Positions 11,497 to 23,345 of a stretch of DNA of 64,000 bases are shown piece by piece. Within the stretch, counting starts at the first letter, position 1, and each line of letters begins with the position of its first letter. The position numbers and the translations under genes were made by a program. Origin of the DNA: Linnemannia elongata. Taxonomy: Eukaryota > Mortierellomycota > Mortierellomycetes > Mortierellales > Mortierellaceae. A model generated the notes under the pieces. It searched no databases and was not told the DNA's origin. It was given only the letters and a program-made list of their open reading frames with translations. The stretch lies in contig JAXBDG010000001.1 in the NCBI GenBank assembly GCA_036320915.1, positions 4,114,001 to 4,178,000 on the forward strand, written 5' to 3'.

Positions 11497-13754
11497 ATGT
11501 TGCAGCAAGCAACAGAAACACGCCAGAAACCCGTTCAGGGGGTGCGGTCAGTCTACAAAAATGGTCTTCCCGCATCCTCCTCGTCCTCCTCGTCGTCGTC
11601 CTCTTCGTCAGCCTCGGATGTCGTTTTTATTGATTGCCATTGGGATAGTTTGACCGGAAAGGATGTTGTGCTTTGGGATGACGTCCTGCTGGTCTTCAAG
11701 GATGCTCTCTACGCCCGTAATGGGTCAAGAGCAATTACTTTCTTGAAAGGGTTTGACTTTCGCACGTATGTATCTTTTTATTTGATCCCTTTTCGCATGA
11801 TTAATTGATGCACCCTTTTTGGACACACACGCAGAACGAACACTAATACCATATTTGTTCTTGAAATGATTAATATCATGATAGGCTGGAGCCTTTCCGC
11901 TTTGTTGCTGTGCCAGGCACCACTTTGGAGATTGTTATTGAGGATCCAACATCCGAGCCCGAGATCACCACTCCAACTATAGGAACATCACAAACAACAC
12001 CACAAGAAACACCCATGTCGGTGTCAAGTCTTACAGCAGCTCTCCCCTGCTACGAACCTATGACGACTACATCCAACTCGGCAGCCCCTCCAGCGTACCA
12101 ATTCTCCTCCAACGACCGTGTTCTCAGTTCCAACGTCGTCAACCCTTCGACTACCTTGCAGCCTTCATACACTGCAATCGAGATCTCTCAAATTACTACC
12201 GCAGCCCACGCAGGAGACGCCGAGGCACAGTTCAAGCTGGGGAAAATCTACAACGACGGAACCAGCGGCCTAACGCAGGACTTCAATCAGGCAATGGAGT
12301 GGCTCTTGAAAGCAGCGGAACAGGGAAACGCCCAGGCTCAGAGGGACATCGCGCTCCTCTACTATGGTGGTAATGGGGTCGACAAGGACTATACAAAGGC
12401 GATCGAATGGCTGCTCAAGGCTGCGAAGCAAGGCTACTCAGCCGCCCAGAGCGATGTCGGCAACCTCTACTATCATGGACACGGAGTCAAGCGGAGTTAT
12501 TCCAAGGCGATGGAGTGGTATATGATGGCGGCCGACCAAGGGCACCTCCAGTCCATGCAGAATATCGGATGTATGTATGAGTGCGGTCATGCAGTCTCCA
12601 AGGATAACAAGGTCGCCATGGAGTGGTTCACCAAGGCCGCCAAACAAGGACACGCTGAAGCTCAAAACGACATTGGCAACAAGTACTTTCACGGTCATGG
12701 CGTCAAGCAAGACTACGTCAAGGCGATGGAATGGTACCTCCTGGCGGCAGACCAAGGACTGGCGCAGGCACAGAGCAACATCGGCTGTCTCTACGACGCT
12801 GGAAATGGTGTCCTCAAGGATGGAAACAAGGCAATGGAGTGGTTCTTGAAGGCGAGCGACCAGAACCATGCGGGCGCTCAGAACAACATTGGCAATCTTT
12901 ATTATCATGGATACGACGGCACCAAGAACTATAAGACGGCTATGGAGTGGTACATCAAGGGTGCTAGTCAAGGTTTCGCTGACGCCCAAAACAGTGTCGG
13001 CAACATGTATTATCACGGCCAGGGAGTTACTCAGAACTACCTCCTAGCAATTGAATGGTACCTCAAAGCGGCCGAACAAGGGTTTGCTCAGTCACAGAGC
13101 AACATCGGGTGCATATACGAAGCCGGTCGAGGCGTTACGAGGGACTATGTAAAAGCAGTCGAGTGGCTCCGCAAGGCGACGGACCAAAACCATGCAGGCG
13201 CTCAGAACAACCTCGGCAACCTCTACTTTTACGGCTACGGCGTCACCAAGAGCTATGAGACGGCCATGGAATTGTACCTCAAGAGCGCCGCTCAAAGATA
13301 CAGAGAAGCCCAAAACAGTGTCGGCAACATGTTCTTCCACGGGCTCGGTGTCACCATGAGCCGCGCGTCCGCCTTTGACTGGTATCTCAAGGCGGCCCAC
13401 CAAGGCTTGGCGCAGGCGCAACATAACGTGGGGTTCCTCTACGAGAGCGGGTACGGCGTTGTGAAGGACTACTCCAAGGCCATGGAGTGGTACTTGAAGT
13501 CTGCGAACCAGGACCTCCAAGTAGCTCAGAACAGTGTCGCCAAGATGTACCACAACGGACGCGGTGTACGCAAGGACCTTGCGGTGGCGATGGAATGGTA
13601 CTCCCGGGCTTCTAATCAGGGACACGAAGAGGCCAAGAAGAGTTTTGAGGTCCTTCGTAAGCAGGGTATCAGGCCAAGCAAGGTGCCTACGACGGCGTAT
13701 GGAACAAGCAAAAATGGGATGCTTACAAATAAATTCAAGTCGAGATTCTGGTAG
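11497..13754 (+). CDS. Sel1-repeat protein A with conserved N-terminal WDD module
   Basis: Two exons, 11497-11765 and 11885-13754, give 712 residues. After a Ser12 run, residues ~45-115 form a compact module with motifs VVFID, VVLWDD, FKDALYAR, FLKG and an end like LEP..F.AVPGTTLEIVIE. The intron cuts this module in phase 2 after FRT. A disordered Thr/Pro linker follows. From residue 200 come 13 full Sel1 repeats and a partial fourteenth, with the usual AQ..(I/L/V)G..Y..G.GV..DY..A.EW..KAA.Q pattern. Repeats 6-8 and 9-11 resemble each other as three-repeat blocks. Sel1 solenoids bind proteins as scaffolds or adaptors (as in Sel1/Hrd3); no enzyme is visible. There is no signal peptide. The downstream gene B has the same layout and intron position, so the two are paralogues. 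Confidence 0.95.
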
Positions 13755-14907
13755 CCTTGGCGCCCGCAGCCATGTGCGCGCCTCTTCTCTACCCTTTCTT
13801 TTTCTGAGGGATGTATGGATGTGGACACTTGTACCAACTGCAAAATCATGAATGTGGTTGACAAAGGAACTGGTACTCCCAATGGTAGATGCTATTGCAA
13901 TAAATTCCTCTTAACCGTCGTTCATTTTTGGTTGGTTTCGCAGGACAACATCCTACTTCATTTACTTTGACCCTTCTCTTCGCTGCATTACGCAGTTTGT
14001 GCGTCTAATACTAGCACTAAAGGAAGAGGTTGATAGGTTAGTAGAGGGAGAGTTATTGATGAATGGCGAAGCAGCTTGAGAAAATCAATCCTCTTACGAT
14101 TGATCGTAAGATAGAGAGCAAACAAGAGAAATGAGATGAGGGAAGCAGGGGACATCCCAGGTGGGAAGCAACAGCCGTGCAAAAGGAAGCATGTGCATGA
14201 TGTGCTCTAATATTTTGTGCCCAACGGGATAAAAAAAAAAGGAAGAAACCTAACAAGGGAAGGACTCTACAACATCACAATGCCTAATTGCTTTGCATTG
14301 TCCATGGTCCAATCCAAGACCTTTAGCTGAAGAGGAGAAGGACGAGTTGCTGGTTGAAGTTTGTTTGGCTGGGTGGCATTCATACGATGATGATGATGAC
14401 TAGGTCTCAAAGGGTGTTCGCTGTCTCTCTGTTTGTGAGTGCTGTGGACTTTCTCTTTGTTTGTTTGTTACCCGATCGTGCATACTCTTTCAATTTCTGC
14501 TTAAATTGGATGGTCACTTCTACTTTGCGCCTTTGCCATTGTCAGTTTGACCATTGGATTTGAACCTATTGGTTCAGGTACATGTCCATGTACCCATTCG
14601 CACGCCTTGGGCTTTTGTATCCGACGCACACCCCCCCTCCTGTCTCTCTCTACACCTTTTTCACATCTACCCATCCTCTCCCACTTACTTTTTGTCTTCC
14701 CTCACACCACGCCTTTCTCTCTCAACCTCGCCTTCCATCACCTTTCTTTCTTCTCGCTCTCATCGTTTTGTTGTTGGTCCCATTTACATTCGCAATTCCT
14801 CCATTTCCAACGGTCCATCACCTACTGCACCCCACTCTGAGTCCACCACCACCACAACAACAACAGCTTCGACCCAAAAAATAAATAAAGCATAATAAAA
14901 TAAAAAA
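13755..14907. promoter_or_regulatory. Intergenic region and promoter of Sel1 gene B
   Basis: The 3' flank of gene A is followed by ~1 kb without a supported gene. From ~14630 to 14870 the plus strand is strongly pyrimidine-rich, then becomes CA- and A-rich (ATAAATAAAGCATAATAAAA) just before the ATG at 14908. Confidence 0.45.
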
Positions 14908-17900
14908 ATGCAGGCACAGGGGCGACTTCAGGCAGTGCGCCCCGTACTTTCAAACGGACTCTCCGCTATCACAGGGGCAACACCCACCGACGCCGACGTA
15001 TTCTACATCGATATTCACCCCGACCCAGCTGCTGCAGTGGAGATTGTGCTCTGGGACGATATCCTTATGACCTTCAGGGACGCCCTCCACGTCCGACATA
15101 ACTTGCGCACACTCGCCCTTCTGAGGGATACTACTACCTTTATAACGTATGTTATACATGGTTTGGGCAAGTTTTGTGAGCTTGTTATTACGCGCCAGGA
15201 AAGACTTGATTCTATTCAACTTTTTTTAAAAGCCCTAACATGATTGCTTCTACCCTATGTTTTTTTTTTCACGCTATAGTCTCTCCCCTCCTAGAATTGC
15301 TGCCCTGCCCGGCACCATTCTGGAAGTAGTCGTAAAGGCACCATTGCATATGACAAGCAACGCCACACCCTCTCGTACACCTGTCGCAACACCTGTCACC
15401 GCACCCGTCACTGCACCCCTGACTGCGGCCAACCTTCAACAGGCAACAACTCTCGCAGAAAACAAGGCCAGCTCATACACTGCTGCTGCAAGGACCAGAG
15501 GCCTTTCTCCGCTTGTCTCCAAGTCGATTTCTCTTACGGCTACCCAGCTACGACCTCCGCCTACAGCCCCCAATAGTGTCGCTCGACCGCCCATCTCTGC
15601 GACTGTTCCGAAACCTGCTCACACAGCCGCCCGAGCCATCATTCGCAAAATGGCCCCTCACATCAATTTGGAGCGGCAGCAGGTGAGGGGTGAAGGAGAC
15701 AAGGAGGACTTTACCAAGGTCTTGGAGTGCTACCTCAATGCGGTCAAGAAGGGCCATGCTTATGCCCAGTTTTCGGTCGGGAAACTCTACTTTGATGGCA
15801 AGGAGGTCAAGCAAGACTATGCCAAAAGTATGGAGTGGTACCTCAAGGCAGCGGGTCGAGGCCTTGCCGAGGCGCAGGATGCGATTTGTGACCTTTACTT
15901 TGAGGGCCACGGTGTTCCCAAGGACGACTCGAAGGCATTGGAATGGGCGTACAAGGCTGCCAACCAGGGATTTGGGCCAGGCTTGCGGAGTGTCGGGGTC
16001 CATTATCACGGGGGTCTAGGAGTTGTTCAGGATTACTCTGTAGCCATGCAGTGGTACCTCAAAGCGGCGGAGAAGGAGGATGCGGGTGCTCATTTCGGGA
16101 TCGGGTTGCTTTATCGTGATGGTCATGGTGTTCTCCAAAACTACTCCAGAGCAATGGAGTGGTTTGTCAAGGCTGCAGATCTAGACTACTCGGAATCGTT
16201 TGTGTGGATCGCTATCATGTTCGAGAAGGGTCAAGGCGTCCCTCAGGATTACAACAAGGCGATGGAGTGGTATCTGAAGGCTGCTGAGAAGGGAGTAGCG
16301 GCAGCTCAGAACAACCTCGGCATGCTTTACGACCAGGGTCAGGGTGTTGAACAAGATCACAGCAAGGCGATTGAGTGGGTCATGAAGGCGGCGGAGAAAG
16401 GAGATGCAGTCATTCAGAGCAATCTCGGCGACTACTACCGTAAAGGCGTTGGTGTAGAGCAGGATCACAAAAAGGCGTTTGAGTGGTACATGAAGTCTGC
16501 CAAGCAAGGCCACGCGTTGGCTCAGTTCTGGATCGGAAGTATGTACGAGGGGGGACGTGGCGTGGAGGAAGACTGCAGCAAGGCGGCGGAGTGGTACCTA
16601 AAGGCGGCGGAGCAGGACTATGCGAGTGCTCAGAGAGATCTAGGAAATCTCTACCTAGCAGGCCTCGGTGTCAAGCTCGATTTCAAGAAGGCGCTCGAAT
16701 GGTACCTCAAGGCCGCCAACAACAACATCGCCGAGGCGCAGAACAATGTCGGCATGATGTACCATCAAGCTCAGGGTGTCGAGCAGGACTATTCCAAGGC
16801 GATGGAATGGTGCCTCAAGGCCGCCAATCAAGGCTACGCCTCCGCCCAGCACAACGTCGGGGTCATGTACGCCAACGGAGACGGGGTTGGTGAGAGTGCT
16901 TCGAAAGCCGTCGAGTGGTACAAGAAGGCCGCGGAGCAGGGGTATGTGTCATCTCAGGCAGAACTTGGCGACAACTATCGAGAGGGGGAGGGTGTCTCGC
17001 AGGACTATGGCAAGGCGATGGAATGGTATCTCAAGGCTGCCGAGCAGGGTCATGAGATGTCGCAGTTCTGGATCGCCCGCATGTACGACGAAGGTCTTGG
17101 GGTGGTGCAGAACAAGAAAAAGGCTGCCGAGTGGTATCTTAAGGGGGCAGAAAAAGGACACGGATACTCTCAGTGCAACCTAGGTGTGCTGTACGAGGTT
17201 GGACGGGGTGTCTCTAAGGACTACAAGAAGGCAGCAGAGTGGTACCAGAAGGCTGGCGACCAAGGACATGCGGTAGCGCAGAGCCAGCTTGGATTGTTGT
17301 ACCATAATGGCCATGGTGTCCCGCAGGACTACAGCAAAGCAAGGGAGTGGTTCACGAAGGCAGCGGATCTGGAGGATGCGACGGCTCAATCCAACCTTGG
17401 GGATTACTACCGCATCGGTCGCGGTGGCCCTCAGGATTTCGAGCGGGCTCTCGTGTGGTATCTCCTGGCCGCCCAGCAAGACGACGACTCGGCTCAGTTC
17501 TGGATCGCCCGTATGTACGAGGAGGGTCTTGGTATTTCAAAAAATAACGTCGAGGCGGTGAAGTGGTACGTCAAGGCAGCGAGTCAAGGACATGCGAACT
17601 CCCTCAACAATCTCGGAAGGATTTTGTATGTGGGTCGTGGCGTCGATAAGGATTATGCCCAGGCCATGAAATGCTTCCAGAGAGCAGCGGAGAGCGGCCA
17701 CGCTGGCGCTCAGAACCAGATCGGGATGATGTACCTTCAAGGCTTGGGCGTTACTCGGAGCTACTCCAAGGCCATGGAATGGTGTCTGAAGGCTGCCAAC
17801 CAGGGCCACGCATCCGGTCAGTACAACGTCGGTTGCTTATACAGCAAGGGCATGGGAGTACTACAGGATCATGTGAAGGCCGTCGAGTGGTTCAAGAAGT

Positions 17901-18838
17901 CAGCCCAGCAGGGAGATGACTCCGCCCAGTCCGACCTTGGCGACTACTATCGGCAGGGTCTCGGAGTCCGCCAGAACCATGAACTTGCGATGGAGTGGTA
18001 CATCAAGGCCGCCAGTCAGGAGGATAAATCGGCACAGTTCTGGCTCGGCCATATGTATGAGGAGGGTCTTGGTATAACAAAGAACTATCGAGTTGCGGCA
18101 GAGTGGTACCACAAGGCGGCGGACCAAGGACACACGGATGCCCAGCACAACCTTGGAGCGATGTACCATGAGGGCCGTGGCGTTCTGCGAGACTACAACA
18201 TGGCGTTGGAGTGGTATTTGCTGGCGGCGGAGGAAGGGAATGCTCAGGCCGAGAACAAGATCGGTCTGATGTACCACCAAGGTCAGGGCGTCTCCCAAGA
18301 CTACCGACTTGCCATTCTGTGGTGTCTCAAAGCGGCTACTCGAGGTCATGCCGTCTCTCAGTACAACGTCGGCCAGTACTATCACGATGGCACCGGGATC
18401 AACCGAGATTATTCGAAAGCCGTCGAATGGTTCCAGAAGGCAGCGGAACAAGGCGACAGGTCGGCTCAGTTCAGTCTCGGCAACTGCTACCGAATGGGGC
18501 TAGGTGTTCGTCAGGACAACAGGAAGGCGCTCAACTCTTACATTCTTGCAGCCAACCAAGGACATTCGCCGTCGCAAGTCTGGGTCGGGTACATCTGCGA
18601 GACAGGTCTTGGGGTCACACGAGACTATCGAGCGGCGATGGCGTGGTATCGGAAGGCGGCTGATCAGGGAGATTCGAATGCGCAGAATGCGATAGGGATG
18701 TTGTACCATTGGGGCAATGGGGTGGAGCAAGATCCGCGAGAGGCGATGAATTGGTACATCAAGGCCTACAACCAGGGCAGCGCACGAGCGAGGCAGAACA
18801 TGGACATCTTATACCAACACGGCTACCGTCACTCATAG
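14908..18838 (+). CDS. Sel1-repeat protein B, 28 full repeats, with the same N-terminal module
   Basis: Exons 14908-15146 and 15280-18838 give 1265 residues. The N-terminal module matches gene A (VFYID, IVLWDD, FRDALHVR, RIAALPGTILEVVV), and the intron again lies in phase 2 after a Thr at the same place (FIT then LSPPRIA). A Thr/Ala/Pro-rich linker (residues ~105-215) leads to Sel1 repeats: 28 complete 36-residue units start at residue 238, and a 20-residue partial unit ends the protein. The array is not uniform. Units with LGDYYR recur as repeats 7, 12, 16, 21 and 26, each followed by a unit with FW(I/L/V). This gives a five-repeat (540-bp) super-unit with one four-repeat copy. A solenoid this long would be an extended protein-binding scaffold. 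No catalytic domain, signal peptide or membrane helix is visible. Confidence 0.96.
16400..18775 (+). repeat. Higher-order 540-bp super-repeat in Sel1 gene B
   Basis: Marker units begin at about 16400, 16940, 17372, 17912 and 18452, so spacings are 540, 432, 540 and 540 bp. Within a super-unit the order is LGDYYR unit, FWI..MYEEG unit, NLG unit, IGMMY..WCLKAA unit, NVG unit. The 432-bp copy has lost one 108-bp repeat. Confidence 0.85.
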
Positions 18839-19238
18839 CTACTCTTTTGCACATACATATACCCAAATCACAGCTATACCAAAACAAATCTCTGAGCAGA
18901 TGAGTCGATCTATGGTGGTAGGGTGGCTTATGTCTTACTAAATCATCCGCATTTCAGTATAATATAGCCTTGCTGAATGCAAGTAAATCGTGCCCTAGAG
19001 TACTAATATGGCCCACAACTTTTAATGATCTCTATAATAATATATATATGAGATGCAAAAAACGTGTTGGATATGCTAGCTAGAAAACTATCTCTGCTGT
19101 AGAAAAATAAGAAATATTTTTCACCTACTGTAGCCCACCTTCAAATATAACAATTTTTCATACGCAAGGCAGATAAAAAAAAAAGGTAAGAAACAATAAT
19201 ATTCAATCAAATAAACTTGGATGGAAAACCACCTAAGC
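18839..19238. other. Convergent 3' flanks
   Basis: This AT-rich 400-bp stretch lies between the stop codons of Sel1 gene B (+) and the esterase (-). It includes an alternating TA run near 19040. No gene is seen. Confidence 0.6.
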
Positions 19239-21764
19239 TTAGGGCTCATGGGCAAAGAAGTCGTAGGGTCGAGATTGCTCAATGTAACTGCATCTCGTCC
19301 TTTCCAGTGCTTGGGTTTGTTCGCCCTTGGGCAAGTCAAACAGCAGAATGTTTTCGGCCACTGATGTGAATGGGTCCCACTGAACACTGGCAACATCCTC
19401 GTTGGCATATTCGTAGCCTCGCTGGTCAGGTTTCGGGTTGGGCGATCCAGTCTTGATAAAGGTCGTGAACCGGTCCATCGCCTGACGTGAGAAGCGAGCA
19501 TCGTCACTGGTCTGATCCAATCCTGGGAAATAGCCGACGTTACCAAAGACTGGAAGCCCATCCTCGCCATGGCAGAGATGCTCAGGGGAATCACAAAAAC
19601 TGTTGGAAAATAGGGGAGGCAGCTCGCGACCATGGTTGAACTGGTAGGCATACACATCGCTCGAATGGGGGGCCATGGTGCGAGTGATGTTGAGGAGCGG
19701 GCAGCGGAAATACCAATCGGTCGCAGCAATGCTGAGCATGCCACGAACGCCATCGGGGTCCGAGGTGTTGACTGGGTACAATGAAGGCGAGGCGAGGAAG
19801 ATGTCGCCGGGAAAACCTGGTGCGAAATTCGCTGTGGTGCTGTTGAGGCCATCCACTGGGATCGGACTAGGGATATTGCCCACGAAGGTGCCAGCGTCTT
19901 CCTCGAGAAATCCCCATAGGATGTTTGCAGCATTGTTGTATTGGCTCTTGGGAGCCAGCTGGAAGAGGTCACCCATCACCAGTTCGTGGTCAACAGCCGG
20001 GCGGAAAAAGGGAGCCGGAAGAATCCACGAGTAGGGACCGCCAGGAGGGTGGTAGGCAGCTGCTACCGCCTGGTTCTGCGCCTGCACAATCTCCGCATAG
20101 GGTTTGCTACGGGCACAGGCAATGTCTGCCTCATCGCAGCCTAGAGACTTCATCGCCAAGCTGGAGGCGTAGGCGATCATCGTCTCGTTCGCCAATGGGC
20201 TAATAAAAGAAATAGTTGAGAAAACAAAAAATGCCGTATGAGCCGAAGCACCGGCTGTACCTCCTCCATTTTTTTCCTAGCCAGTCGGGTCCAAAACTTA
20301 CACTTCTACAGGGTCGGATTGGACGATAACGTTCTTATAGAGCGAGTCGGCGCTTGGGGTTCCCAGTATCGCTCGGATGCTGTAGCCCCCAGCACTTTGA
20401 CCCACAAGGGTGACTTGGTGGGGATCGCCTCCAAATGCAGCAATGTTGTCCTGCACCCATTTGAGGGCCATGATCTGATCGCGCGTAGCCAAGTTGCCTG
20501 GTGCCTCAGAGGCAGGGATACCGCCAGCCTTGTTCTGGAAGACTCCCAGGATGCCAAGCCGGTAATTCATTGTCACGACAACGATACCACCTCGCGACAC
20601 CAGATTACCGGGCTGTCATGATATGGTGACAAAAATAGAAGGAAATTTACAAAGCTGTTAATGGGAAATCAAGGAAAAAAAATTATTAAAAGAAGTGACC
20701 GCTGGGTGACATACCTCAAATAAAGGCGTACTGCTCGAGAGAGCCTCAAGTCCACCTCCATGGATGTACACCATGACAGGTAGCAAAGCTTTAGTACTGC
20801 TCGCCTTCAAGCTAGGCGTGTACACATTCAAATAAAGGCAATCCTCGTTCTCAGGGACTTGGTTGATCAGGATTGTTCCGAGACGAGCCTTGACGTCGTT
20901 AACCGCGTGTTGGGGGCAAACGTTTCCATACTGGGTGGCGTCTTGAACCTTGGATTCATCTGCAGGAGCATATGGCTTGGGCTCCCTGAAGCGCAACTCA
21001 CCCACAGGTGGCTGAGCATACGGGATACCGAGGAATCGGAATGAGTTTCCGTCGCGATAGCCTTGGAGAATGCCTGCCTTAGGGGTGCTGACCTTAATTT
21101 GGCGATGGGTATCGGGGACCAAAAAGTGAGCATTGGGTGCCGTGTTGAAACACAATATCGGCAGCTGGCTATCACACGCAACGTACTGCGATGCTCCTGT
21201 TCTGTCGACCGCGCTGCAGCTCTGGTTGCTGTCGACCACTAGCAGAGTAGGTCGAACAATCAGAAATAAAATATATGGATAAGTGGAGTGAGAGAAAAAC
21301 ACCAGGTCGGTGATACGAATTTACCGTCAATCCCTAGCAAACAATCATTGCTTTGAGGCTCTCATAACTTGCTTACCGTTGTCAACCCAGAAGGTGGACA
21401 CGCTGGCGACTTCTTCCGCCGCCACAGGTGTGTTGGCAAAGATGCTGGAAAGGTTGGCTCCACCTGCGAGGGGAGCGTATCCGCTTTCCCCAAGGACTTT
21501 GCATGCAGCCATGCCGTCAGCATACGAGGCTTTCTTGGAGATTAGGATGATGGAGAATCGAGGTGATCGGCTGTCAAGATCGTTCTCGACCAAGAGGTGG
21601 ACTCCCTCGAATCCAGAGGCGGAGGGAGCACTGTAGTCGTTGCTTGGGCTTTTTGCTTTGAGGGAGTCATGGTGGAGACGATGGGGCTGAGCAATAGTGG
21701 CAGCCTGAGAAGCTTTCAGGGCTAAGGAGGCGACCACTAAGAGGAGCTTAAATGATATCATCAT
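19239..21764 (-). CDS. Secreted type-B carboxylesterase with N-terminal lectin-like region
   Basis: Four exons (21764-21377, 21238-20715, 20612-20302, 20199-19239) join to 727 residues. The start ATG at 21764 opens a signal peptide (MMISFKLLLVVASLALKASQA). Residues ~30-175 hold a Cys-containing region with FWVD, a Cys-bearing loop and a CDSQLPILCF end, reminiscent of a C-type lectin-like fold. From ~185 comes a carboxylesterase/lipase domain: YIHGGG oxyanion loop (~288), nucleophile Ser in GQSAGG (~374), and His in CHGEDGLPVFG (~617). The usual acidic element DEG is here EEDAG (~505), so the catalytic acid is Asp or shifted. These enzymes hydrolyse carboxylic esters or lipids outside the cell; the substrate is unknown. 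The lectin-like reading is inference; the esterase call is firm. Confidence 0.93.
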
Positions 21765-22034
21765 GTTGAATGCGTTGTGGGGCAACTTTGGAATTACACC
21801 TACGTTTTTATATGAGTTTTTGTTGTGTGAGACCCGAAGAAATCCCTGGACGGAAGAACCCCTGGGCCGATAGAACACAGCGGGCGGTGCAGAATACGAG
21901 TGGCTGCCCTCTTACACCCTACCCCTTCTTTCTTTTTAATAAACGAATCCGAAGCAAAAACGAAAGTCAAGGCGTTGCAAGTCTGCGCTCTTCGTTAGCC
22001 TGCGCACTTTCTGTGCACCGAGAAAGTCTGTAGT

Positions 22035-22072
22035 CACGTGATCGGTAGTCTTTTGGAGTCCTACATAAAATA
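22035..22072 (+). promoter_or_regulatory. CACGTG box and TATA-like element
   Basis: A palindromic CACGTG (22035-22040) is followed 22 nt later by CATAAAATAG. Together they look like a plus-strand promoter for the relic gene below, or possibly an upstream element of the divergent esterase. A donor-like GTAAGTGCAG occurs at ~22157. Confidence 0.35.
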
Positions 22073-22359
22073 GAGGTCCGTCTATCGTGCCTTTATTCAC
22101 CACATCGTCCCTTCCGAACCCTTTTCTTCACAACCAAGCCTTTAGTCATCATTCTTTGTAAGTGCAGATGTGCACCTCCATCTGCAACCAATTGTATTCT
22201 TTCGTTCCTTTTTGTCATCGGCATAAAAGCCAGTTAGATCATGGGTGGTATTTCACCATTCGGCCTCATTTTACCGGGAACCTGCCCATCAAATGACTGT
22301 ATTCACCCGTTCATCTGAACCTTCCATTGAGCCTTCTACCTCTCGCTCCGCCTTTCATA

Positions 22360-23051
22360 GATTCAAGCCGACGAAGGCCGTCGTCTTTGCGAGGCTCCCA
22401 GCGATCCAAATCCGACCTTCTCCCTTTCCCTAAACTGTGCAACGCGTGCAAACGTACAGATCATCAACGGAGAACATATCGCTTGTGTTCTTTCAACAAA
22501 GTAAAAGCCAGTCAATTACCGACGGCGACAAGGGAAATGCAGAGGCTGATGCAGGCAAGAGATCCCATATACCAATGGCAAACCTTCAACGACCTTCTAA
22601 CAAACAATCAACAAAAGGACGTGCAAGCAGCCCGAGCAGTGACGAAAGTTATTACCAGTATCTTTAATCTCATTTCAGGTTCAGAAATTGAGGCTGCATA
22701 GCCTTCTATCGACCGGGATGAATCCAAGTTCACTACTGCAATGTCGATGGAAATGAACCAATATCCTACCAGCGAGTATGCTTTGTCGGTGATTGATCGC
22801 GACAAGACCGAGGTGCCAACACAAATAATGTAGCTGTGGAAACGGAGGATGAGAATGAGGACATTAAGATTTGGGAAGAGCATGCGCACATGACATGCAA
22901 TGGTGAGAGTATTGAAGAACTCGTGGTTTGGGAGTACGACAAGGATACTGACGATGAGTCCCCACTCACAAGACGACGCCGGACAAAGGTGCGAGACGTG
23001 GAGCTCCGTGTGGACGACTCTGTAGACGATGTCGTGCATAAGGGTCAATAA
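22360..23051 (+). pseudogene. Relic of a zinc-knuckle gene
   Basis: One frame (to 22701) carries CNACKRTDHQRRTYRLC, a CX2CX4HX7C knuckle of the kind seen in transposon and helicase proteins, but it has no ATG before the motif. A plausible acceptor (CTTTCATAG) sits at 22359. A second frame (about 22800-23051) codes for an acidic tail (ETEDENEDIK) ending in a basic RRRR patch. The two frames are out of register and separated by stops. I read this as a decayed gene or transposon-derived fragment. A multi-exon gene with short introns remains possible. Confidence 0.35.
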
Positions 23052-23345
23052 GGTCGACGACGATTACAAAGCCTCATTGAATATTTTGAAGATCAACCAT
23101 CCTCACCGATCTCCTCCACAATCTATAATACATTTGAATACGTTATTATGGCATGTCCGCAAATTTTATTTAGCCGCATCAGAAAAAATAAGCAATTGTC
23201 CAAAATATTATTATTTGTGCCATGTATGCATCGAATGTTCCCTGCATCTTTGTATTACAAATCCATTTTGGACCATCCCTTCAGGGTTCAAAGGTCCACA
23301 TGTAAATACAGAGCTCCACAAAGTTGATTCATCTTTTTTACATGG

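Noticed and set aside
12438..13625. Long minus-strand open frames opposite Sel1 gene A, and similar ones across gene B
   Set aside because: They mirror the repeated codons of the Sel1 arrays. They have no start context, introns or family motifs of their own.
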